Both the position numbers and the translations under genes were made by a program. This document shows, in pieces, positions 1-7,896 of a DNA stretch of 18,906 bases. The DNA is from Symbiobacteriaceae bacterium (lineage in GTDB: Bacteria > Bacillota > JAAYKD01 > WRDA01). The stretch lies in NCBI GenBank assembly GCA_009779515.1, contig WREE01000020.1, positions 1 to 18,906 on the forward strand, given 5' to 3'. The notes under the pieces are model-generated. The model was not told the DNA's origin. It did no database searches and was given only the letters and a program-made list of their open reading frames with translations. How positions within the stretch are numbered: position 1 is the stretch's first letter; each line of letters begins with the position of its first letter.

Positions 1-162
1 CACATCTACCAGGTCGGTGATATGCAGCTCTGCCAAGATAGAGTTGAGGTGGGCTTCCTGGTCGCTATCCAGGAGCGCCACAATCTGCTCGATCTGGTAG
101 CGGCGGACCTGAACAGGTCGCAAGCGGCGGTTGGGAGGACGTCGGCGTTCTTTCAGTTCCAT
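1..162 (-). CDS. Probable second MgtE-like magnesium transporter (N-terminal fragment, runs off the left edge)
   Basis: Only the first 54 codons are present; the frame is open to the window edge. The start is ATG at 162, 15 bases after the mgtE stop, with a GGGGGAG ribosome binding site in between, so it is almost certainly co-transcribed and translationally linked with mgtE. After a basic, proline-rich head (ELKERRRPPNRR) the residues around LLDSDQEAHLNSILAELH, followed by ITDLVDV, resemble the first helices of the MgtE N-domain, which in the family read roughly 'LL...L..LL.ELHPADLA.LL'. No CBS or membrane part is visible, so a protein carrying only an MgtE N-domain is equally possible. The assignment rests on this short match and on tandem position. 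Confidence 0.55.
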   Translation of the reverse strand, partial: MELKERRRPPNRRLRPVQVRRYQIEQIVALLDSDQEAHLNSILAELHITDLVDV

Positions 163-177
163 TCTCGTCTCCCCCTC

Positions 178-1602
178 TTACACGATGAGCCCCAGCAGAG
201 AGCTGGAGAGCCGAAAAAAGATATAAATGGTAAACATATCGGCAATAGTGGTAATGAGAGGACCGCTGGCCAGGGCAGGATCCATGCGGAAGCGATGCAT
301 AATTGAGGGGATCACCATGCCCATCATGGAAGAAAAGGTGATGCCTACCCACATAGCGGCACTCACCGCCAGGGAAAGCTTTATTTCCCCGTACGCCAGG
401 AAGGCATAACCCCCTAAAAAGCAGCCGCAGATAAAGCCCAGCATGACGCCACCTAAAACTTCCTTTTTAACTTGGTTGAAAAATTCTACCACGGTTAGAT
501 CACCGATAGCGATAGCCCGCACTGCAATAGCCAGACTCTGGGTTCCCACCGTTCCGGCGATGTTCATCAGCACCGGTATAAAGAAAGCTAGAATTATCAC
601 CTGGGTAAGAGCATCTTCAAACCCCTTAATGACCCCGCCGGTAATCATATCGCCAAAGAGGCAGATAACAACCCAAGGTAAGCGTTTGATAGCTGCTGGA
701 ATGGGAGGCAGGCGCAAAAGGACGTCTTCTTTATCGGAAGGAGCGGTAGTTAAGCCAGCCAGTTGGTAAATCTCCGCTCCCCCTTGCTCTTCTAAAACAT
801 CCATAGCATCGTCGAAGGTTATAATACCTTGCATGACATTATGATCATCGACTACTGGAAGGGCTTGAAAGTCGTAACGGCGTAAAATTTGCGCCGCCAG
901 CTCCTGGGTAGTATCCAGCTTTACGGTTACCGGCTGCTCGGTCATCAATTCTCCAAGCAGTTGAGCGCGAGGCGCTACCAGTAATCCCGGCAGGGTTACT
1001 ACACCGTTTAAGACCCCGTCGTCCCCTACGATATAAAGGTAGTTAATAGTCTCCACCTCTTCGGCACGTTCCCGAATCCTCTGCAGAGCCTCCGACACGG
1101 TAAGTCCTTCCTGTAAAGCCATATAAGCAGCGGTCATAATAGCGCCGGAAGTGCCACTCCCCTGCTTAAGCATCTCCCTAATCTCCCGAGCGTCTTCCGC
1201 CAGGAGAGCTGCTAGAAAGCGTTCAGTTTTGCTTTCGTCTAAATCCCGCAGCAGCCGGTTGAGGTCGTCATCGGACATGTTATCCAACAGGTCGCGCACC
1301 GTCTGCTGGTTAACCGAATCCAGTAAGGCACCTGCCAAGTCAGCGTCGTCAATAGCTTCCAGCACCTGGGCAGCGGTTTCCGTGGGTAACATACGAAAGA
1401 GCTGGTAAGCCATGGCTGGCTCCAGCTCTCCCATAATTTTAGCCAAGTCCGCCGCGTGGGTAACGCTGATGATGCGACGCAAAGCGTCCCAGCTGCGAGC
1501 TGGGAGCAGGGTCTGCACCATATGGAGTTGGTTGCGATACAATCTTTGGTACTCTTCTTCTAAGTTGGGTAGGGTTGTTGCTCGGTCGTTAAGATCACTC
1601 AT
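178..1602 (-). CDS. mgtE: Magnesium transporter MgtE
   Basis: Mg2+ channel/transporter of the inner membrane, 474 residues, normal family length. Residues 30-150 form the helical MgtE N-domain (THAADLAKIMGEL, then repeated LL..L/D..L helices). Residues about 155-275 hold two CBS domains (TSGAIMTAAY; LMTEQPVTVK; ALPVVDDHNVMQGIITFDDAMDV), the cytosolic Mg2+ gate. From about 305 there are five membrane segments including the pore motif NIAGTVGTQSLAIAVRAIA and DPALASGPLITTIADMF, whose last Asp (D455) matches the channel-lining Asp of known MgtE structures. The usual GN in the 'GNvGTQ' motif is GT here. An in-frame GTG lies upstream at 1626, but the ATG at 1602 is chosen because GGGGGGAG lies just before it. 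It has its own promoter and a leader of about 210 bases, described separately. A probable second MgtE-like gene follows 15 bases later. Confidence 0.95.
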   Translation of the reverse strand: MSDLNDRATTLPNLEEEYQRLYRNQLHMVQTLLPARSWDALRRIISVTHAADLAKIMGELEPAMAYQLFRMLPTETAAQVLEAIDDADLAGALLDSVNQQTVRDLLDNMSDDDLNRLLRDLDESKTERFLAALLAEDAREIREMLKQGSGTSGAIMTAAYMALQEGLTVSEALQRIRERAEEVETINYLYIVGDDGVLNGVVTLPGLLVAPRAQLLGELMTEQPVTVKLDTTQELAAQILRRYDFQALPVVDDHNVMQGIITFDDAMDVLEEQGGAEIYQLAGLTTAPSDKEDVLLRLPPIPAAIKRLPWVVICLFGDMITGGVIKGFEDALTQVIILAFFIPVLMNIAGTVGTQSLAIAVRAIAIGDLTVVEFFNQVKKEVLGGVMLGFICGCFLGGYAFLAYGEIKLSLAVSAAMWVGITFSSMMGMVIPSIMHRFRMDPALASGPLITTIADMFTIYIFFRLSSSLLGLIV

Positions 1603-1605
1603 CCT

Positions 1606-1639
1606 CTCTCCCCCCAAAAATGGCACAAAGGGGGTAGAG
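1606..1639 (-). promoter_or_regulatory. Hairpin that sequesters the mgtE ribosome binding site
   Basis: In the mRNA the arm CTCTACCCCC (1639-1630) pairs with GGGGGGAGAG (1615-1606) with one A-G mismatch and a 14-base loop. The second arm is the mgtE Shine-Dalgarno sequence itself, so in this fold the ribosome cannot bind. Just upstream AGCCC (1644-1640) can pair with either of two GGGCT copies (1699-1695 or 1663-1659), which offers alternative folds that could move the anti-SD arm. This is the expected layout of a translational expression platform. Pairing is seen in the sequence; the control function is inferred. Confidence 0.55.
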
Positions 1640-1815
1640 GGGCTTTCTTATGGTAGACAGCCCGCCATCCGCTTTATGCTTTTTTCCGTAAAGCAGCCCA
1701 AAAACCACTTTAGGTTTGCCAAAACGCTCCCTTTGGCGTTACCCTGTCGGCATAAGCACGATCGAGGGTCTGCGTCCACCTTGTTCACCCTTTCCTAAAA
1801 ACAATTTAGAAAACT
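1640..1815 (-). promoter_or_regulatory. Structured 5' leader of mgtE (candidate riboswitch of unidentified class)
   Basis: Between the predicted start of transcription near 1815 and the RBS hairpin the RNA can form a closed domain: TTTAGG (1799-1794) pairs with CCTAAA (1714-1709). Inside it are ACCCT (1769-1765) with AGGGT (1745-1741) and GCCAAA (1737-1732) with TTTGGC (1723-1718). A competing pair is GGGT (1790-1787) with ACCC (1769-1766). A further hairpin TGCTTT (1695-1690) / AAAGCA (1682-1677) follows; GCTTTA/TAAAGC is an overlapping alternative. mgtE genes are often controlled by the M-box Mg2+ riboswitch, but I do not see the conserved M-box bases, so the class is open. The leader also contains a possible small ORF (1648-1788). 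Confidence 0.45.
1648..1788 (-). CDS. Possible 46-residue leader peptide upstream of mgtE
   Basis: A GTG codon at 1788 is preceded by AGGAAAGG at ribosome-binding distance and opens a 46-codon frame ending in TAA at 1650-1648. The product would start MNKVDADPRSCLCRQG and contain four cysteines and a short hydrophobic stretch (LKWFLGCF). I recognise no family. The stop lies 9 bases before the arm that covers the mgtE ribosome binding site, so a terminating ribosome would touch the outer pairs of that hairpin. It may instead be a chance frame through a structured RNA, because it runs across all the predicted stems. Codon use gives no decisive signal at this length. Confidence 0.25.
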   Translation of the reverse strand: MNKVDADPRSCLCRQGNAKGSVLANLKWFLGCFTEKSIKRMAGCLP

Positions 1816-1821
1816 AGAGTC

Positions 1822-1850
1822 AATATACTATTTTTAGACAATTTATGCAA
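1822..1850 (-). promoter_or_regulatory. Predicted sigma-A promoter of mgtE
   Basis: TTGCAT (1850-1845) and TATATT (1827-1822) are separated by 17 bases. Transcription would start near 1815, giving a leader of about 210 bases. The -35 box begins 15 bases after the stop codon of the upstream acetyltransferase gene, and no terminator is visible between them, so read-through from the pyrG-side genes may add to mgtE expression. Confidence 0.6.
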
Positions 1851-1865
1851 TACACTTTTAAAAAA

Positions 1866-2825
1866 TTAGGAAAATCTTCTGACAATTCTTTCATCAATAC
1901 GACGCACCATGGTGTGGGTGTAGGGGGTAAAGTAGCGTTGCCAAAAGTGGCGTGCCTGGGGGTTTAGGCTTTCGTAGTCCACACCGCAGTGGGTGTAGCC
2001 GCCCTCACGCAGCCAAGCTAATGTCCACCCCAGAAGCCCCGTAGTGACACCGCTCCCCCGATACGCCAGCTCGGTAAAAGCTCCCCAAATATTGGAGATC
2101 CCCGGAGCTCCGCTAATAAAAGTTTCACCGCTCCGGTTAAACATACGAAAATAGGCGATCACTTGGTCGTTATGTAAGGCTAAAGTATATTGGTAGTAAT
2201 GGTCTTCGATAGTTCGGTGGATCTCTTCCCAGGTTGCTCGGCGGTAGTCCGCCATAAATATCGGGGTGTCGTTAAGATGATCCATCAGCTTGTTGGTTAA
2301 CTCCACAATGGCGGGAACATCTGAGAGCTCTGCCAAACGGTAACTCACTCCCGCTATGGCAGGTACAACCAAAGGAGTGGTTTCGCGCATGGCATCTATA
2401 CAACGGTTGCCAAAACCGTTATGAAAAAAGCTGCTTACCACTGCGGGATCGTGGCAGTACAGGGAAATCGCAAAGCTATGCACCCCTTGAGGTACCAAAT
2501 GAGCCGCCATGCCTTGAAAAAGGCGTTCGTAAAGATACGGGCGGTTGCCAACAGCTGCGCCGTGAGCATGGAGGGGACTCCAGACTCCGGGACTGGTGCC
2601 AAACTGCTGCTTCATCGGTTCTTCCCAGCAGATATAGCCTTGAACCGTATTGTTCTCTAAAAGAACTACCCCGCCACGCTCTCCCTCGAAGTAACGGGCT
2701 AAGTCGGGAATAGGTTGTTGAGCAGGGAGCGCAGGCACCGCCTGGCAAGCTTCCTGATACTCCTGCCAAGCCAGTTCCTTAGCAGCAGCCAAATGCTCCG
2801 GCGCCAACGGCAATACAGTTATCAT
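1866..2825 (-). CDS. Tandem-domain GNAT family N-acetyltransferase
   Basis: 319 residues containing two GNAT folds in series. The N-terminal half (about 1-150) begins ITVLPLAPEHLAAAKELAW, a typical GNAT first strand and helix, but shows no clear acetyl-CoA loop. The C-terminal half (about 160-312) starts again with SYRLAELSDVPAIVELTNKL and contains the acetyl-CoA pyrophosphate loop YRGSGVTTGLL (255-265), then LAWLREGGYTHCGVDYESLNPQARHFWQRYF, the usual motif A/B region. The C-terminal half is therefore the likely active unit and the N-terminal half a degenerate or structural copy. The substrate cannot be told. ATG at 2825 is preferred over a TTG at 2840, because AAAGGAG lies between the two and serves the ATG. 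It lies 86 bases behind the hybrid kinase on the same strand. Confidence 0.8.
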   Translation of the reverse strand: MITVLPLAPEHLAAAKELAWQEYQEACQAVPALPAQQPIPDLARYFEGERGGVVLLENNTVQGYICWEEPMKQQFGTSPGVWSPLHAHGAAVGNRPYLYERLFQGMAAHLVPQGVHSFAISLYCHDPAVVSSFFHNGFGNRCIDAMRETTPLVVPAIAGVSYRLAELSDVPAIVELTNKLMDHLNDTPIFMADYRRATWEEIHRTIEDHYYQYTLALHNDQVIAYFRMFNRSGETFISGAPGISNIWGAFTELAYRGSGVTTGLLGWTLAWLREGGYTHCGVDYESLNPQARHFWQRYFTPYTHTMVRRIDERIVRRFS

Positions 2826-2911
2826 AGGAACTCCTTTCAAATACTATAGATGGAGTAGTCCTGCCCCAGGCACAAGTGCGCGGGGCTATCATGGTGGGAG
2901 CTTAAGGTTGT

Positions 2912-5900
2912 CTAGGGGGTCTGCCTGCCTTTCCAATACTGCAAGGCGGCATAGACTTCGTCGGCATCTATCGGCTTGGTTAAATGGGCATCCATGCCGC
3001 TGCGCCTGCTTTCTTCCCGGTTCTCGGCAGCGGTGTGAGCAGTCATCGCCAGGATAGGAATGTTGGCAAAGCGTGGGTCTTCCCGAATCTTCATGGTGGC
3101 GGTTAGCCCGTCCATAACTGGCATCTGGATATCCATTAAGATAACATCAAAAGGCTCTTGCCTCTCGCCTTCCTGGAGTATCTTCAGAGCTTCGTAACCG
3201 TTCTCTGCCAGAGTCACGCTTATACCTACCCGCTCCAGCAAATTCTCTACGATCATTTGGTTAATAACATTATCTTCGGCGACTAAGACCCGCATCCCCG
3301 TCAACCCCTTCAGAGGGGGGAGGAGTTCCCGAGCTAAGTTTTCGCTCTCCTGAAGGGCTGCATCTAAAGTTACCGTCAGGGTAAAGGTGCTTCCTTCCCC
3401 TAGAGTGCTGTCGCAGGTTACATCCCCCTGCATCATCCTGGCTAAGCTGCGGCTCACCGGCAGCCCCATACCCAACCCTTCGTGAGCTCGAGTATACGAG
3501 GCATCCGCCGTGGAGAGAGGATCGAAGACTCGGTCTAAATATTCCGGCGCAATACCAATACCGGTATCCCGAACTACAAAAGTGAGATGCACCTGCCCGG
3601 TATCTGGCTGATGGGCGCCAGAGACGGCAAGAGCTACCTCCCCTTCCTGGGTGAACTTAACCCCGTTAGCTAGAAGGTTATAAAGGGCTTGCTCCAGCCT
3701 GGTAACATCACCCGCAGCTCGTTCCGGAAGGTCCTCGGCTAAGCTTAGGGTCAAGCGAATACCTTTTTGGTCTGCCGGCTCCTGCAGCATGGCGATTAAC
3801 CCCTGGCATAAAGTCGGTATGGCGAAAGGTTTAGCAATCAGAGAAAGCCTGCCCGCCTCCAACTGCGAGAAGTCCAACAAGCCATCAATAGCTGCCGTCA
3901 GCAAACGTGAAGCCCTAAGGCTTTGGTCGGCTAACTGCTGTAAATCCGGAGCGAGGTCGGCAGTGGTCATCTCCTGGGCCATAGCGTTAAGAACATTTAA
4001 AGGGGTGCGAATTTCGTGGCTCACCGCTGCCAGGAATTCGTTTTTAGCTCTGGTGCTTTGCTCCATCATTTCACTGGCTAAAAGCAGGGAACGGGAAGCT
4101 GCCTCTTGCTCCCGCAAATCGCGGATATATCCCACCATGGTGTAGTTTTCACCCTGGGGCGCTCGCACCAGGGTAACTTCAGTAGGAATAATTTCCCCTG
4201 CCAGGTTGCGAAATTGCCAGGAAAAGCTGGCACTGCCATCGACAAAAGCCCCTAAGACCAATTGGCGTAAACCCTCGGTGGAAGAACAACCCCTTTCAGG
4301 TTGTACCTCCGGTGCCAAACTATAAAAATGCTGGAGAAAAAACTCGCGACTGTCTAAGCCAAACATGCGCAAAGCCGCCTCGTTACATTCAGTGAGATTC
4401 CCCTGTTCGTCCCAGAAGACGCAGCAAAGGGGTAGCGCCTGCAGCATAATTTGGCTCCGCTCTTCGGAGAGTTTAAGTCTCTGGCTCATCATTACCGACG
4501 CTAATAAAGCGGAAATAGCTTGCACGGTTTCGGCATCGCTGCGGCTTAGGCGCGAAAGATAAGGTCCTTCCTCCACCATGCGTCCGGTAATAAGCACCGC
4601 CGCCAGCTCTCCTTGCAGCATAATGGGTGAGGCAATAAAATAGGGCAAATGCAAGTTAGAACGAAGATCGGCTAAATAGGCAGGAGTGTCAGCGCCGGTA
4701 ACTACCAAGGTCGTCCGGGGGTTAAACAATTCCTGAGGAATGGTGAAGTGCTTGGCGGCTAAAGCGGTTATCTCGTTGGGGCTATACCCCTGGAGAACGG
4801 CAGTATAGAAATCTCCCTGCCCGTTGGGGAGTAAGACTGCTGTCCGCTGCATATTCAAAGCGGCGTTGATGCGCTGGGCAACCGGCAAAAAGACACTTTC
4901 ATAGCTGGCGGCACTGCGCAGAGAGACGGTGAGCTCGGCAAGCAGCTTAAAACCCCGCCGTTTTTGCTCCAGCTCCGAGCGGATAGCAATTAACTGGGAA
5001 TCCAGCTGCAGCACTTTAGCCGCATTTTGCTCTACCAGACGCGCCAGGTAAGGGAGAGGCATCTCTTCCGCCTCGCCTCTCGCTTCTGAGGTGTCTAATG
5101 CCGAGGATGGAGCTGTCACGCCCTCGGCCGATGCCGCCGGTAACGAAGCATCTTCCTTAGTTTTGGAGAAAAGACAAAAGACCCCCGTCCAGTCCAACCC
5201 TCGAGGCTCTCCGGCTATGGAAGCGATTTCCACACCGGTATAGATCCCCAGGAGCGGCACTCTCCCCGCCACTGTCTGTTGTAAAACTACCGCGTCTTCA
5301 ATATCCACCCCACCATAGCCGGCACAACGTCCGGCGCAGTTGATGTACATGGCAAAGAGAGGCTCTCTGCCCTCTAAATTGTGAAAGAGTTCCTCTATTT
5401 TAGGCTTCATATAGTCTAAATCGAAAGAGCGAAACATAAGCTGGAACTCGGTGCCTGCCACCATGTCCGGCTCGAACATGACAATGCCGCCACTAGCTTT
5501 ATCGATAGCCAAGCAAAGCCTACTGGCGTACATATTCTCATCGTACTCCCCCCAGCGTTCCCCACGGTTAATGCCGAAAAGGAGGAAGAAGGGGTACTCC
5601 TCGGGAGCGATTGAGGAGCCGAGAAGGTTGTCGATAAAGTTAATGGCCGGGGTATGGTTAATTTCCAAAATCACCGGACCCCTAGCTTTCGTCACGGTAA
5701 AATATTGGGAAGCCGGACGACAACCGTGCATAATGGCACTGTCGATATGAATATCTTCAGAAAAGGAGAGAGCCATGGCGTAATGCTCTCCCATAGTGTC
5801 GCCTATATACTGAGCTGCCGGAGAAAGAGCATGGTCTCCCATCATGCCGGCGCCGGTAAGATCGGGTAAGAAACCCATGGTTTGCTTTAGCCCTTCCAGA

Positions 5901-6358
5901 AGCCAGGTTGCCATAATCAGGCGCACCTCTCCCGAACGGTTATCGGCAGCATCGTAAAAGAGCATCACCGGCGAAGTGGGGGTAACCCCTAGCTGAGCCA
6001 ACCCTTGTCCCAGTCTAGCGCCTACCTCTTGCTCGCTGCCTAAAAGACCACCATCGAAAACGGTATCGATCCGGGAGCCCTCCAGCCATATGCAGGCTAA
6101 GCCTACTTGATCCCCCGCATAACCAAAGAAATCGTTGGTAATAACCCCGGGGGCTCCCCCCCCTAAAATACGTGCCTGAGAACCAACTACCGTAACGACA
6201 GCCTCCCTGAGTAGCTCCTGATTGTGGCGCGCCGTAGCAAAGAGTAGCACCAAATCGCAAGGTTCTTCTCTCCCTCCTTGCTGCAGTGCGCTCTGGGCGG
6301 CTGTTACCCCTGCCAGACGACTATCCGGAGTGTCGCTAAATCCCACACCTACCTTCAT
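2912..6358 (-). CDS. Hybrid sensor histidine kinase with FIST, GAF, PAS and receiver domains
   Basis: 1148 residues, no membrane segment, so a cytosolic sensor. Domain order: FIST N part about 25-220 and FIST C part about 235-395 (CAGRCAGYGG at 341-350, PLLGIYTGVEIA, DWTGVFCLFS); a polar linker and coiled coil (about 400-470); GAF about 470-625; PAS about 632-750 (LPLCCVFWDEQGNLTECNEAALRMFG); HisKA with phospho-acceptor H781 in VSHEIRTP; HATPase with N box NLLANGVKF, G1 DTGIGIA (931-937) and G2 GLGMGL (961-966); receiver 1021-1140 with E1028/D1029, phospho-acceptor D1076, T1106 and K1128. All catalytic residues are present. FIST domains are thought to bind small molecules; the ligand here is unknown. 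No separate response regulator lies nearby, so output must go through the fused receiver or to a partner elsewhere. It starts 41 bases after the exported-protein gene. Confidence 0.92.
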   Translation of the reverse strand: MKVGVGFSDTPDSRLAGVTAAQSALQQGGREEPCDLVLLFATARHNQELLREAVVTVVGSQARILGGGAPGVITNDFFGYAGDQVGLACIWLEGSRIDTVFDGGLLGSEQEVGARLGQGLAQLGVTPTSPVMLFYDAADNRSGEVRLIMATWLLEGLKQTMGFLPDLTGAGMMGDHALSPAAQYIGDTMGEHYAMALSFSEDIHIDSAIMHGCRPASQYFTVTKARGPVILEINHTPAINFIDNLLGSSIAPEEYPFFLLFGINRGERWGEYDENMYASRLCLAIDKASGGIVMFEPDMVAGTEFQLMFRSFDLDYMKPKIEELFHNLEGREPLFAMYINCAGRCAGYGGVDIEDAVVLQQTVAGRVPLLGIYTGVEIASIAGEPRGLDWTGVFCLFSKTKEDASLPAASAEGVTAPSSALDTSEARGEAEEMPLPYLARLVEQNAAKVLQLDSQLIAIRSELEQKRRGFKLLAELTVSLRSAASYESVFLPVAQRINAALNMQRTAVLLPNGQGDFYTAVLQGYSPNEITALAAKHFTIPQELFNPRTTLVVTGADTPAYLADLRSNLHLPYFIASPIMLQGELAAVLITGRMVEEGPYLSRLSRSDAETVQAISALLASVMMSQRLKLSEERSQIMLQALPLCCVFWDEQGNLTECNEAALRMFGLDSREFFLQHFYSLAPEVQPERGCSSTEGLRQLVLGAFVDGSASFSWQFRNLAGEIIPTEVTLVRAPQGENYTMVGYIRDLREQEAASRSLLLASEMMEQSTRAKNEFLAAVSHEIRTPLNVLNAMAQEMTTADLAPDLQQLADQSLRASRLLTAAIDGLLDFSQLEAGRLSLIAKPFAIPTLCQGLIAMLQEPADQKGIRLTLSLAEDLPERAAGDVTRLEQALYNLLANGVKFTQEGEVALAVSGAHQPDTGQVHLTFVVRDTGIGIAPEYLDRVFDPLSTADASYTRAHEGLGMGLPVSRSLARMMQGDVTCDSTLGEGSTFTLTVTLDAALQESENLARELLPPLKGLTGMRVLVAEDNVINQMIVENLLERVGISVTLAENGYEALKILQEGERQEPFDVILMDIQMPVMDGLTATMKIREDPRFANIPILAMTAHTAAENREESRRSGMDAHLTKPIDADEVYAALQYWKGRQTP

Positions 6359-6399
6359 GATCCCACCACCGCTCTTTTAAATAATCGACCCGCCTCAAG

Positions 6400-7896
6400 C
6401 TAGCGCAGCTTACGCACCCCAGGTTCGTCGCCGGGGTAGTAGAGAAACAGGTTGTTAACACTGCTTTCATTTTGCTGGTGGATACGAATATAATAGCCGT
6501 TGTCATAAAAGGGGTGGTAGACTACGATTTGACGGGTAACCGCATCGTAAACCCAGGCTTCGCTACGCATTTCAAACTCCAACCAGATATCGCCCCAAAC
6601 CCACTCTTCATCGTACGTATCGAAGGTAAAATAGAGCAACTGACCGTCACCGGCAGCGTGAATCCTGCTATACCAAGGGATGTCCAAGGGGCGGCTGTTA
6701 ACTCCTATTTCGTTGCTCAAAGCCTGATAAATATTGTCTTCGTCCGGTTCCTCGATAACCACCTGCCAGCCATCATGGTAATCTACCCGCACCCGGGTTA
6801 TACACCAGGTTCCAGCATTGCTGTTGCCTGTTTCCGGTCGGTAAACACTCTGCCACTGGTTGCCGCTCCGCTCAGCTTCGCTGATGGCGGCACCATGTCC
6901 CCGTCCATCCCCGGAGGTATAAGTCCAGTAGAACCATACCCGGCTGATATTTTCGGTTTCGCCGTTGATCACCGCAGTTCCCATCAGACGGTAAGGTATA
7001 GCGCTGACTAGACAAGAATCTAAAGTAACCGCCGGCATACTGGTGCGCGAGCGGGCGATGGTTAGATATGTATCGGGATAGTTGCGGTACCGCTCACCGG
7101 TGGCGCTGTCACTGATACGGGTGAGGCGGTAGCTGCCGACATGGGCGCCCAAAGGACGGAAGTACCCCTCCCACCGCTCCGGGGTGTGAGGATGCTGCTG
7201 CAGGTATACCGTCTCGCTGTAGCTGCCATTCGTCCACACTAAGGTTAGCTCGTCAGCGGCAATATGGCTTCCCAGCAGGGAGACCCAAACAGAGCCGTCT
7301 TCCCGGATAGCCGTAGTAACTTCGCTAAACTTGCTAATGGCTACCGGTTGACGCAACAGGTAACCGGTAACCGGTGTATACTGCAAGGTGGTTGTAGGCG
7401 CCAGATAGCCGGGATCGGCACTTTTGATAGGAACAAAAAACCAGGCGCCTCTAATGCCGCTCACCGCCTGGGTGACCTCTTTTCCTGCTGCGGAGTAGCG
7501 CCAGGAAATGGCCGTAAGAGCTTTCGTGCGGCTAATTTTCTCGGGAAAGCCCACCCACCCTCGGTAGGTAGCGCCACTGGCGTTACTCTCTGTAAGCTGC
7601 AGCACCACTTCTAAGGTGAGGTCGATGTACTTGACGTCGCTGATATCTTTAAAAATAACGGTGATCGCCGTTGGCAGCTCCTGTTTCCACTCCGAGGGAA
7701 CTGCCAGAGTAGCACTAAACTCCTGCTCTTCTCCAGCTTGCACCACTTGGCGGGAGAGCTTTAAAGCGGTAAGGTTTAGAGTAGCCTCGGCAGCAGCCTG
7801 AGTCTGGCAGAAAATGGCGAGAAGAAAGACCAAGACAAAGGCTAATAAACCTTGAGATTTGCTGACTTTTTTTAGCGGGTCAAGGAACCAGAACAT
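6400..7896 (-). CDS. Exported beta-rich protein of unknown function
   Basis: 498 residues. ATG at 7896 is chosen because AGGAGG sits 7 bases upstream; an upstream in-frame ATG at 7980 lacks this. Residues 1-36 are a signal peptide: a basic head (LKKVSKSQ), a hydrophobic core (GLLAFVLVFLLAIF) and a cleavage site near TQA-AA-EA. C30 is preceded by Phe, so this is not a proper lipobox. The mature part is rich in beta strands and aromatics and appears to contain three related units with a pattern W-x2-3-(F/Y)-x2-P...G-(T/S)(W/Y), ending near 140, 270 and 380. Two cysteines (295, 365) could form a disulfide. No catalytic motif, sorting signal or anchor is seen. Position behind a Wzy-like ligase and before a FIST kinase suggests a surface role; that is inference. 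Confidence 0.75.
   Translation of the reverse strand: MFWFLDPLKKVSKSQGLLAFVLVFLLAIFCQTQAAAEATLNLTALKLSRQVVQAGEEQEFSATLAVPSEWKQELPTAITVIFKDISDVKYIDLTLEVVLQLTESNASGATYRGWVGFPEKISRTKALTAISWRYSAAGKEVTQAVSGIRGAWFFVPIKSADPGYLAPTTTLQYTPVTGYLLRQPVAISKFSEVTTAIREDGSVWVSLLGSHIAADELTLVWTNGSYSETVYLQQHPHTPERWEGYFRPLGAHVGSYRLTRISDSATGERYRNYPDTYLTIARSRTSMPAVTLDSCLVSAIPYRLMGTAVINGETENISRVWFYWTYTSGDGRGHGAAISEAERSGNQWQSVYRPETGNSNAGTWCITRVRVDYHDGWQVVIEEPDEDNIYQALSNEIGVNSRPLDIPWYSRIHAAGDGQLLYFTFDTYDEEWVWGDIWLEFEMRSEAWVYDAVTRQIVVYHPFYDNGYYIRIHQQNESSVNNLFLYYPGDEPGVRKLR

Noticed and set aside
1640..1815. M-box (ykoK) magnesium riboswitch before mgtE
   Set aside because: The gene context fits, but the conserved GTTAGGTGAGGCTCCT-like start and other M-box bases are not visible; kept as an unassigned structured leader.
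2863..2886. Terminator between the hybrid kinase and the GNAT gene
   Set aside because: GCCCC/GGGGC can form a short hairpin with a mismatched interior, but no U-tract follows on either strand.
6472..7011. 179-codon plus-strand ORF opposite the exported protein gene
   Set aside because: It is a shadow frame: no ribosome site, no recognisable family, and the opposite strand has a signal peptide, strong SD and operon context.
7804..7821. Lipoprotein signal in the exported protein
   Set aside because: The cysteine at residue 30 follows LAIF; Phe at -1 is not compatible with a lipobox, and an AxA signal peptidase I site lies a few residues later.
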